Below are positions 35,001 to 43,572 of a DNA stretch of 64,000 nt, piece after piece. Numbering within the stretch: the stretch's first letter is position 1; each line of letters opens with the position of its first letter. A program made the position numbers and the translations under genes. The notes below the pieces were generated by a model. That model did not search any database. It saw only the letters and a list, made by a program, of their open reading frames with translations, and was not told the DNA's origin. The DNA is taken from the NCBI GenBank assembly GCA_947471745.1, contig CANJKZ010000476.1, forward strand, positions 372,001-436,000, in the 5' to 3' direction. Source of the DNA: Closterium sp. Naga37s-1. Lineage: Eukaryota > Streptophyta > Zygnematophyceae > Desmidiales > Closteriaceae.

Positions 35001-38000
35001 CGTCTCCTTCACCTGCAATTCGTCAGTCGACTATGAATGCAACCCCGCTGTGTGCGGCTGCAAGCTCACTGTTTTCCCTCCACCCCCATGTCTTCCCTCA
35101 CTGCCTTCCCCCCCTCACGCACACAGGGTGGCACAGGGCGCGGAGCAGGGGGCAGTGGGGATTGCCTTTCACCCCGACTACCCCAGCAACGGCCGTCTCT
35201 TCGTCTCCTTCACCTGCGATTCGTCAGTCGACTATGAATGCAACCCCGCTGTGTGCGGCTGCAAGCTCACTGTTTTCCCTCCACCCCCATGTCTTCCCTC
35301 ACTGCCTTCCCCCCCTCACGCACACAGGGTGGCACAGGGCGCGGAGCAGGGAGCAGTGGGGATTGCCTTTCACCCCGACTACCCCAGCAACGGCCGTCTC
35401 TTTGTGTCCTTCACCTGCGACTCGTCAGTCAACCCGGACTGCAAGGCTGCTATGTGCGGCTGCTATGCCACTCGTTTCCCTCAACCCCATACCTTCCCTC
35501 ACCGCCTCCCCCCCTCACAGGGTGGCACAGGGGGGGGAGCAGGGAGCAGTGGGGATTGCCTTTCACCCCGACTACCCCAGCAACGGCCGCCTCTTCGTGT
35601 CTTTCACCTGCGACTCGTCAGTCAACTCGGACTGCAAGCCCACTGTGTGCGGCTGCTACGATGCTGTGGACTGCACGGCCGACAAGGTTCAGGCGGCCAA
35701 TCCAGACGGCCGCTGGGGCACGGGGGACCTGTGCCGGAATGTTACCGTGGTGGCAGAGTTTTCTGCATGCAGTGACATGCTCTGCACACCGGCTAAGATC
35801 TCCAAGGTACGCTGGGGGGTCAGGGGGCGGCAGCAGGGCTAGCGTGTTGTGTTGTGGTTGGCACGGGGGGACCTGTGCCGGAATGTGACCGTGGTGGCGG
35901 AGTTCTCTGCATGCAGTGACACGCTCTGCACACCGGCTAAGATGTACCAGGTATGCAGGCAGGCAGGGTGGATAGGGGAATGGTGCATGGGCGTGGCAGT
36001 GCTGCCTTACGTTCTGCTCGTATTGACATGCTCTCCACCTCACACCTCCTCCTCCTCTCCCCTCCCCGTCCCTCATCCCCTTCCCTCCCCTCCCCCACCC
36101 ACCAGCGAGCGAGCATAGACGCGGGGGTAGTGCGGTACACAGTGCGGCCGGGGCAGCCCTTCATCAGAGTCGACTCAAGAGCCATCTCTTTCCCTTCTCC
36201 TCCTCCCCCCTCCCTGCTGCCTCCCCCCTGCTGCCTCTCCCACCACCACTTCCCCTCCTTCCTTCCCCCCTCAGAAAGCGGCCATCTCAGCCACGATAGT
36301 GCGCTACATAGTGCGGCTGGGGCAGCCCTTCATGAACAACAACGGCGGGCAGATCCGATTCGGCGCGGACGGCATGCTCTACGTCATGCTGGGGGATGGA
36401 GGGGGCGAGCTGGACCCCCTGGGCCTGGCGCAGAACCCCAAGGCGTTCCAGGGGAAGGTGCTGCGGCTGGACGTTCTGAACGGGATCAGCCAGCCAGGTG
36501 CGTGGGTGGGGGGGTGGGTGGGTGGGGGGGTGCGTGGGGGGGTGCGTGGGTGGGGGGTTGCGTGGGTGGGGGGGTGCGTGGGTGGGGGGGTGCGTGGGTG
36601 GGGGGGTGGGTAAGTGTGTAAGAGAGTTTGGATGAGGTGGGGTGTGGTGTGGTGCAGTGCGGTGCAGTTTCTCCCTCCTCGCCATGGGGCGCGGACGGCA
36701 TGCTCTACGTCATGCTGGGGGATGGCGGGGGCGAGCTCGACCCCCTCGGCCTGGCGCAGAACCCCAAAGCGTTCCAGGGGAAGGTGCTAAAGCTGGACGT
36801 GCTCAATGGGATCAGCCAACCAGATGGGTGGCTTGAGAGACTGGCGTTGGTTATGTGTGAGGTGGGGTGTAGTGTTGGTGTGAGGTGGTGTGGTGTGGTG
36901 TGGTGTGGTATGGTGGGGTCTGGTGGGGTGGGGTGGGGTATGGTGTACCCCAAATGCTGCATGCTTCTTCCACTTCTCCCATCTTTTCCATTCCTCCCTC
37001 CCTCCACGTCCCCGTCCTCCCCTCTTCCCCAGTTCCTCCCTTCCCCCTCATCCTCTTCCTACCCTCTCTCCCCGTTCCTCCCTCCCCTCACTTCCACTTC
37101 GAAACCCTTGCTTCCACTCCCACCTCTCCCTACAACCCAACCCCTCTGCCAGTGAACTCTAGTACGTCTCCGTTCCATCCGTCCCTCTTTCCCTCCTTTC
37201 TCCCCCACCCTCTGGGACAGGCGAGGATGAGATCAAGAGCAGGGGGCTGCTGGGGGCGTACGGCATTCCTCCGGACAACCCGCACGCAGTTGATTGGGAC
37301 TGGCGGGGGGAGGTGTTTGCGCTGGGCTTCCACGACCCCTGGAAGTGCACCTTCGACCTCCTCAGACCCTCTGTTATGATGTGCGGGGACGTGGGATGGG
37401 TGAGTGCTGCTTATAGGACAGCTGAAAGAATTTCCTCCTGGGATGTGGGTGTATGGGGGGAACTGGGAGTGGGGGAAAGGGAGACTGGCGGGGGGGGGGG
37501 GGGGGGGGGGTGTATGCGTTGGGCTTCCACGACCCCTGGAAGTGCACCTTCGACCTGCTCAGACCCTCCGTCATAATGTGTGGGGACGTCGGATGGGTGA
37601 GTGCTGCTTGCGGGTGGGATGGGAAAGGGAACTAGGAGGGGGGTGATAAGGGGTCTGAGGGGAGAGGGGGAGGGGGGAGGGGTGGGGTGTTTGCACTGGG
37701 CTTCCACGACCCCTGGAAGTGCACTTTCGACCTCCTCAGACCCTCTGTCATGATATGCGGGGACGTGGGATGGGTGAGTAATATTCTGTGTGGCATGTGG
37801 GAAAGCTGTTCTCTGTATGGGGCCTGGGGTGTAAAGGGGGGACTGGAGGGGGGAGGTGTTTGCACTGCGCTTCCACGACCCCTGGAAGTGCACCTTCGAC
37901 CTGCTCAGACCCTCTGTTATGATGTGCGGGGATGTTGGATGGGTGCGTGCTGCTGCTTGTGGGTGGGATGGGAAAGGGATCTGGGAGGGGGGTGATACGG

Positions 38001-40109
38001 GTCTGGGGGGCGAGGGGGAGGCGGGAGGGGGGAGGTGTTTGCGCTGGGCTTCCACGACCCCTGGAAGAGCGCCTTTGACCTCCTCAGACCCTCCGTTATG
38101 TGATGGGTGCGTCTCATAGGATGGGTGAGTGCTAATCGTAGGTTGGCTGAAAGAAACCCCCTCCTGGGAGGGATGTGGGTAAGAGGGGTAAAAGCGGATT
38201 GAGGATCCCGAATATAACAATGGAAGGGAGGAGGTTACCCGTACCTGACCACAAGAAGCTGTTTCGTTTTCTCACGTTCCCCTCCCCATTCTCCCCCATC
38301 CTTCGTCTACTACCCTCCCTTTCTTCCCCTCCCTTTCTTCCCCTCCCTTCTTTTCCCTCCCGTTTTCCCCTCCATTTCTTCCCCTCCCTTTCTTCCCCTC
38401 CCTTCCTTCACCAACAGACCAAATGGGAGGAGGTAGATGTGGTAACCAGCGGCGGTAACTACGGCTGGAAGTGGTTCGAGGGTCGGGAGTTTGCCAATGC
38501 TAGCGAGCCGCGCCCCGTGCCGAACCAGAAGCTGCCGTCGTTTCAATACGTCTGGAGCAACACGAGCAGCGTCGTTGGAGGATTCTACGCAAGAGGATAC
38601 GAGGACGCGTGCTTATATGGAAGGTGCGATGCTGGTGATGATGCTTGTGTGCATGCCTGGGGGTGATATATGAAACCCTTTGTACCAAACCAGAAGCTGC
38701 CCTCCTTTCAATACGTGTGGGTGGAGCAATACCAGCAGCGTGGTTGGGGGGTTCTACGCGAGAGGTTACGAGGATGCGTGCTTATATGGAAGGTGAGATG
38801 ATAGTGATTGTGTACATGCCTGGGTGTGATATCTTTTCTCAGAATCTTGAGGTTGATTGTTCCTACTTTGTTCCAGTCCAAGGTCATTCTGCACATATAT
38901 CCTCAAATTTCTACGATTCATTATTCTCGATGCTCCTTACTCGATCCATCCTCTACCCCCAGTCCTCCTTAATCATCATACTTTCCCCTGTATTCTCTCA
39001 CCCTGATCCCTACCAGGTACCTATTCAGTGACAGAAACAACCAGTTCTACGTGGCTACAGAGAATCCTCCTTATAGCGGCCACTTCCCCCTCGGTTCACA
39101 ACCCCTCAATGTTTCCTGCGCGCCCAGTTCACCCATCCAATGCCCGATGCAAGGCCCCTACCGCCCGAATTTCGGCGCGGTATTTGCCTGGGGGCAGGAC
39201 GTGAATGGCACGCTTTACATCCTGACCCATCTGGGTGTTTTCCGGCTTACCCAGCCCACCGACTGCAAATTCACTTGCAGACAAAAGTTCCCGCCCGGCC
39301 CCGATCCTCGTGTGGATCCTGCGTCAGATCTGACTGCTTTGACAACATTTGATGCGAATACCACCCCGATTCCCCCAGCCGGAGGCGGAGGTTCGGGAGG
39401 AGCAGGCTCGGGATCCATGCCTCCTACCACAGCTGGCAATAGCAGCAGCAACAGCAGCAGCAGCAGCAGTGGTGACACCCCCAGCAGCAGCAGCACCCCC
39501 AGCAGCAGCAGTAGTAGCAGTAGCAGCAGCAGTAGCAGCTCACCTACAGTGCAGAACACGTCCTATTGGTTGAAAGTTGGTGGGATTGTCCTCGGGATGC
39601 TCCTATTCGTCGTTGCGATCTGCTGCTTCTGCCTGATTCGCGGATACCGCGAGGGAAAAAAGAAAGACGAGGCGTTTCTGGAATTCCAAATGGCAGATAT
39701 GCAGCAGCCGCTGCAAGGGGAGGGGGACGACGATGCTTTTTACGACGAAGAAGGGAATTATATCGGGCCGGACGGGGAGGAGGACGAGGTGTACGATCCG
39801 AACGCGGTGCATGACGATGATGGTACTGGGGCGTACTATAACGAGGATGGGGATGAGGTGGGGCATCATGGGGATGGGGATACGGTGGTGGATGATGGAG
39901 CAACGGAGTATGGTCAGAGGAGTGTGCATAGTGGGTATGGTGGAGAGGGGGGGTATGCTGAGAGTGAGGTGGGGTCGGAGTATCCAGGGCAGGGGCATGG
40001 GGGGTATCAGGGAGGTGGGGTGAGGGGGGATGGTATGTCCGATGTTCAGTCTGAGTATACGGCGCAAGATGATTGGACGGATGGAGGCTCGTATTACGAT
40101 CGCCGCTGA
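32072..40109 (+). CDS. HIPL-type glucose/sorbosone dehydrogenase-like membrane protein, eight exons
   Basis: Exons: 32072-32171, 32893-33071, 33805-34370, 35521-35806, 36275-36497, 37221-37399, 38418-38623 and 39017-40109 (TGA). All junctions are in frame, giving 943 residues. Residues 1-27 form a signal peptide (MRRLVSVLLLVAIVLMLVG). A Cys-rich region like that of plant HIPL1/2 follows (CRQYNNESCCTNE, CGMVAMP). The dehydrogenase-like beta-propeller starts near residue 226, with GAVGIAFHPDYPSNGRLFVS, FGADGMLYVMLGDGGGELDP, ALGFHDPWKCTFD and TSGGNYGWKWFEGREF. After a Ser/Gly-rich stretch there is one membrane helix (about 766-788) and an acidic tail of about 155 residues. The extracellular side would face the wall. 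The substrate is unknown. Partial exon copies fill the introns. Confidence 0.82.
32585..33335 (+). repeat. Partial copies of HIPL exon 2
   Basis: Diverged copies of the exon 2 start (CAGCTGCAGATC core) occur at about 32585-32670 and 32738-32850, the latter with the same AG acceptor context. A copy of the second half with a GTGAGT donor lies at about 33208-33332 (CGGAACGTGAAGATCGCGCA). The chosen exon 2 (32893-33071) is the only copy open throughout and in frame with its neighbours. Confidence 0.75.
33655..33760 (+). repeat. Partial copy of HIPL exon 3 start
   Basis: About 100 bp (TGCGACCCCTACGCCTCGCA onwards) duplicates the start of exon 3 at 33807 and ends in a TGA after CAGTCCAACCTCCTC. 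It keeps an AG upstream but no donor. Confidence 0.8.
34381..34748 (+). repeat. 27-bp minisatellite in HIPL intron 3
   Basis: There are about thirteen near-identical copies of a purine-only-rich unit (GGGGATTGGGGAGGGGAGGG plus ACAGGGA), beginning directly after the GTGAGT donor at 34371. Because 27 is divisible by three, reading through gives a nine-residue repeat, which explains a long but spurious open frame. Confidence 0.93.
34926..35520 (+). repeat. Three tandem copies of acceptor plus 5' part of HIPL exon 4
   Basis: Copies start at 34926, 35127 and 35328 (period 201 bp); the real exon 4 starts at 35521 (period 193). Copies 1 and 2 differ by a single base as I read them. Each has CACAG followed by the first roughly 125 bp of exon 4 and a pyrimidine-rich segment, and none has an obvious donor. 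With a period of 67 codons the frame stays open through all three copies in the same frame as the exon. Confidence 0.92.
35855..36180 (+). repeat. Partial copies of HIPL exon 4 end and exon 5 start
   Basis: About 35868-35950 repeats the end of exon 4 (TTCTCTGCATGCAGTGACAC) with its own GTATGC donor. About 36108-36172 repeats the start of exon 5 (GTGCGGTACACAGTGCGGCC) behind a CACCAG acceptor. Confidence 0.8.
36498..36840 (+). repeat. GT-rich repeat and second copy of HIPL exon 5
   Basis: After the exon 5 donor comes a G-rich simple repeat (GTGCGTGGGTGGGGGG units, 36498-36615). About 36685-36825 then repeats most of exon 5 (GCGGACGGCATGCTCTACGT to GGGATCAGCCAACCAG). This copy is open and close in sequence to the exon. 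Confidence 0.85.
37500..38105 (+). repeat. Four partial copies of HIPL exon 6
   Basis: Copies of the second half of exon 6 (CTTCCACGACCCCTGGAAG core) lie at about 37510-37597, 37687-37771, 37856-37939 and 38034-38105. The first three end in the same GGATGG/GTGAGT or GTGCGT donor context; the last is truncated. Each is preceded by a G-rich stretch. Confidence 0.9.
38688..38795 (+). repeat. Partial copy of HIPL exon 7 end
   Basis: About 38690-38792 repeats the end of exon 7 (AACCAGAAGCTGCC to CTTATATGGAAG) and ends in a GTGAGA donor. A small insertion shifts its frame. Confidence 0.8.
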
Positions 40110-40593
40110 AGGGGTTATGGGTGAGGTGTTTTGTGGAGATGAAGTGGGTTGGGTTGGGGTTGGGGATAATTGGAATAAGATTGTGATCAGATATGGTCCT
40201 TTTCTTTCTAGTACTGGGAGTGGTGCACGTTTGATTTTGTGGTGGGGTTTGACTGGAAGGGGGGGAGGGGGGAAAGGGGGTGAAGGGGAAGCGGGGATTA
40301 TTGACATCTTAGCTTGGGAATTTGGGGTCACTTACAGTTTGTGCCCCCCAAATCTTTCAACCTGCCAAACTGTAGCCTTTTAAAATGTACGCGATATTGA
40401 CGGCTCTGTGATCACCTTGAGGAGGTTGTTCGTACAAACTGTATTACGGTATCAGCCTGCTTCGCTTAGTGTACAGTATCAAGATTTCGGGTTTGTTGCC
40501 CTAGCATCATTTCCGCTCTTTGCTGGTTGCAGATTGCCCATCGTTTTATTCGTCGCAAAACCACTCGTAATTAGTGGTAGTTACGCCGACGCT
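40110..40593. other. HIPL 3' flank
   Basis: This AT- and G-rich untranslated region follows the HIPL stop. I see no gene or repeat of note. Confidence 0.5.
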
Positions 40594-40885
40594 GATGGCG
40601 CTCCGTCAGCCGTTAGGAGCCTCTGCGGGCGACCTAATGCGGGAGGACGCGCTCACGTGCTCCGAGCACATCCGGCTAGTAACGCGTATAGCCGCCGTCT
40701 ACGGCGCGTTCGCCGCGCTTCCCTTCTGCGCGATGCACTACGGGCCGCGCGTCACGCGGCCGCGCCTGATGCGGTGGAGCCTGGTGGGTGGCGCTACGGC
40801 AGCGGGGTGTGCGCTTGTCCAAGCGGTGCTGTGGGAACCCGCGTGCGAACCCCAGAACGTCGCAGCGTACGACAGGCGACGGTAG
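40594..40885 (+). CDS. Possible small membrane protein, unknown function
   Basis: An ATG frame of 96 codons ends in TAG. It has two stretches that could cross a membrane (RIAAVYGAFAALPFCAMHY and WSLVGGATAAGCALVQAVLW) separated by a basic loop. It is GC-rich like real coding sequence here, but I recognise no family, and its tail runs into the adjacent minisatellite. It could be an exon of a larger gene or chance. Confidence 0.3.
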
Positions 40886-41008
40886 TAGAGTACGACGACA
40901 GGCGACGATAGCGGCGCACGACAGGGGATGATAGCGGCGTACGACAGGCGACGATAGCATCGTACGACAGGAGGCGATAGCGGCGTACGACAGGCGACAG
41001 CGTAGGCT
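40862..41008. repeat. Minisatellite of about 21-24 bp
   Basis: Six or so degenerate copies of GCGTACGACAGGCGACGATAG lie directly downstream of, and overlapping, the small open frame. Confidence 0.85.
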
Positions 41009-41418
41009 GTGGTAGCTGTGAGATTTGCGGCGGCGAAGGAAGCGTGGGTGTGACTGACAACCCGCCGGGTGGGAGCTTCAATGCAGACCAGAGCACCTGG
41101 GTTGTCTTGTCAGTCAACACGGATTGCTGATAGTAGTTCTATGGTCCCAGCATTTTCCGGCCTTGGGTGGTGGGTGGGCCCTGCGTAAATCCCTGCTGTA
41201 GGTTGCTGATGGCGACGGACACCGTCTCGTGCGACGCGGCTGCTTTGGTAGGGCAGGCCAGACTATGGTATAGATTAGATGCGTCTAGTTGACTTTAGGA
41301 GCAGCCTATTTCTTAGCTGTGCAATTTCTGTGTTTCATTGAGTACGTAACATCTACCATACATGCGATCACCTATGTACATATCACACCTAGACAGGTAA
41401 TTAAACAACCAGCCAAGG
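41009..41418. other. Gene-free stretch downstream of HD-Zip gene 1
   Basis: It probably contains the 3' UTR of the minus-strand gene starting to its right. Nothing else is recognised. Confidence 0.5.
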
Positions 41419-43572
41419 TCACAAAAACATCCTCATTTGTTGCTCAGGCGAAGCACCCGCCTCATCTGAAGCCACTGTTTGTTGCACTGCTTCTGTCTCC
41501 CCCTGCTCCCCCGCTTGCCGCTCATTTCTCTTACAAGACCCACACAACTCCCACTCAACTGCACCCTCAACCTTGACCCTCTTCATTGCACCCCCAGCAT
41601 CTCCTCCCCCTCTTCCCCTCTTCCCCTCCTTTTCCAGCTCCCTTTCCCCCTTCTCCGCTTTCCCCCCCCTCTCTCCCCTCTCTCCCCTCTCCCCCCTCTC
41701 CCTCGCAGCCAGCTGCAGCTTGAGCCGCTTATTCTCCTCCGCCAGCAGCTGGCATCGCCTTCTCAGCCCCTCCAGCTCCGCCTCTGTCTGCTTCACCTTG
41801 GTGCGCGCCCTCCGGTTCTGAAACCACACCTCCACCTGCCGCACCCGCACGCCGAGCCTCTCCGCCAGGGTCGCCTTCTGCCGAGCCACCAGCTTCGGGT
41901 GCTTTTGGAAGACTTGCTCCAGCATGGAGATCTGATCCTGCGACAGCCGCATTTTCCTCTTGTTGCCGTCGCTGCCGTCGCCGTCACCATTGCCATTGCT
42001 ATTCCCACCCCCACTGCCGCCCTCGGATGCTCCTCCGTCGTCCCCCTCTCCGCCACCCATCATCTCGGCTCCGCCGCCCTCTCCCACCTCCCCCATGCCT
42101 TCCGCCGCTTCCACGTCAGGCTGACGCTCGAGGTCCACGTCAGCACGTACTTGGCTCATGTATCTCCCAACCAATGAGCGGAGATCAAGTCCACGTGGCG
42201 ATAAAGCTTCCTTAGCCGGGGAAATAGGAGAAACGGCCATGAACGAACCTTCAGCTGCAACGGCTGGGGGTTTAAATCCGCTCGTAGGTTGCCATACGTC
42301 AGCAGCACCGCCGCCACCTCCAGCGGCAGCAGCGGCGGCAGTAGCAGCAGCAGCCATTCCATCAGCATCCGCGCATACGCTGCCTTCCGCCCTCGCGCTC
42401 AGAAGCTCCGCCAATCTCCTCGCCATCCCCTCAAGTCCCGCCCCTCCAGCCCCCCCCGAACCCCCCAGACCTTGATCCGCGGAGGCACCGTGCGCCATAG
42501 CAGCGAGGGCGGAACTAGCGCTAGCTCCCCGCGCGGCGGGGCTCGGCGCGCTGAAGTCGCGCGGAAAGGAACGCGAGGGCGTGGCGGAGGCGGCGGCTTC
42601 CGCGGCGGTCGCGAACTCAGCGGCGGGGGCTAAATTAGATCTGCGGAGGAGGCCTGCGGCTAGCGGCGACGGGGCATTACCAGCTGCGGGAGTTGCGAAA
42701 TTTGCGGAATTTGAGGCATTTGCGGCGGGCGAGGCGCTCCAGAGGCGAGTCAGTAGCGAGACGGCGTCAACCCCGGTTGACCCATCGATAAGGTTTGATA
42801 CGTTGTGGGAATTCTGGCTTTGAAGGGTGGCCGCTAATGCCGCTGCTGGTGTTACTACCGAAGCTGTTTTTGCTGCTGCCGCCGTTGCTGACGTCATCAG
42901 GTCGCTTCCGCGACAAGGCTCGTTTTGGTCGACGCGACGGTGAGCCTCGAGCTCGCCGTGTTGGCTGTATCGGTTGGATGCGGTTAAGAGCGGCGCGGAG
43001 AGTTGGTCCTGGAGTTGCTGCTTGTGCTGCTGCACCTGCACGAGCTTCTGGTGGTGCTGCTGCAGCAGCCGCAGCAGCTGCCGCTTCTGCTCCTCGTTTA
43101 ACGCCTGAACCGCCGCCTGCGCCTGCGGCTGCGGCTGAGCCGGCTGCGCTTGAGTCTGCGGCTGCGTCGGACACGACTGAAGGCTCGTGGGGGTAATAAA
43201 GGCGGCCGGCGCGCCGGGTAGGATCTGCTCGGGCGACGACGGAGACGGCGGTGACGCCTGCGACTCGCCATCATGGCTCCTGTCGCTGTGACCGCTGAAG
43301 AGATTTGGCAAGCGATACACGGAGTGCTTTTCTTCGGTATTTACTGGTTTCGCGCGAACCGCCGAGGGGTTCGCGCCGGGACTTGCGGCGAGGAAGTTCC
43401 TGTCACCGTTGCCGGAGGTTAGGCCGAGAGATAGCCCGAGGTTCGCGCCGCAGTTTCCGGATGTGCCATTTTGACTAGAGGAATCGGAGGTTCGTTGAGA
43501 CAGAACGCCTGGACGAGAAACAAAAATGTTAAGATATTGGTTAATAAGTGGCGAGAACAGCAGACTTTCCAT
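41419..43572 (-). CDS. HD-Zip (class II-type) homeodomain-leucine zipper factor 1
   Basis: This open frame has 717 codons. An EAR-like motif (LGLSLGL) lies at residues 45-51. The middle is Gln-, Ala- and Gly-rich. The homeodomain occupies about 536-592 (RKMRLSQDQISMLEQVFQ to [15 protein letters not shown]) and is followed directly by a leucine zipper ([20 protein letters not shown]). A CGSC sequence near the C-terminus may correspond to the CPSCE redox motif of class II proteins. Class II members in land plants are DNA-binding repressors. There is no intron across the homeodomain or zipper. The start is uncertain: a good 3' splice site (TTTGTTTCTCGTCCAG, ending near 43509) lies inside the frame, so the true first exon may be upstream. 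Confidence 0.88.
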   Translation of the reverse strand: MESLLFSPLINQYLNIFVSRPGVLSQRTSDSSSQNGTSGNCGANLGLSLGLTSGNGDRNFLAASPGANPSAVRAKPVNTEEKHSVYRLPNLFSGHSDRSHDGESQASPPSPSSPEQILPGAPAAFITPTSLQSCPTQPQTQAQPAQPQPQAQAAVQALNEEQKRQLLRLLQQHHQKLVQVQQHKQQLQDQLSAPLLTASNRYSQHGELEAHRRVDQNEPCRGSDLMTSATAAAAKTASVVTPAAALAATLQSQNSHNVSNLIDGSTGVDAVSLLTRLWSASPAANASNSANFATPAAGNAPSPLAAGLLRRSNLAPAAEFATAAEAAASATPSRSFPRDFSAPSPAARGASASSALAAMAHGASADQGLGGSGGAGGAGLEGMARRLAELLSARAEGSVCADADGMAAAATAAAAAAGGGGGAADVWQPTSGFKPPAVAAEGSFMAVSPISPAKEALSPRGLDLRSLVGRYMSQVRADVDLERQPDVEAAEGMGEVGEGGGAEMMGGGEGDDGGASEGGSGGGNSNGNGDGDGSDGNKRKMRLSQDQISMLEQVFQKHPKLVARQKATLAERLGVRVRQVEVWFQNRRARTKVKQTEAELEGLRRRCQLLAEENKRLKLQLAARERGERGERGERGGKAEKGERELEKEGKRGRGGGDAGGAMKRVKVEGAVEWELCGSCKRNERQAGEQGETEAVQQTVASDEAGASPEQQMRMFL

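Noticed and set aside
34375-35775. 466-codon frame through the minisatellite and exon 4 copies
   Set aside because: It does not start at an ATG at the gene level and crosses a splice donor and a 27-bp repeat whose length is divisible by three. The openness is a repeat artefact, though its second half coincides with real exon 4 sequence.
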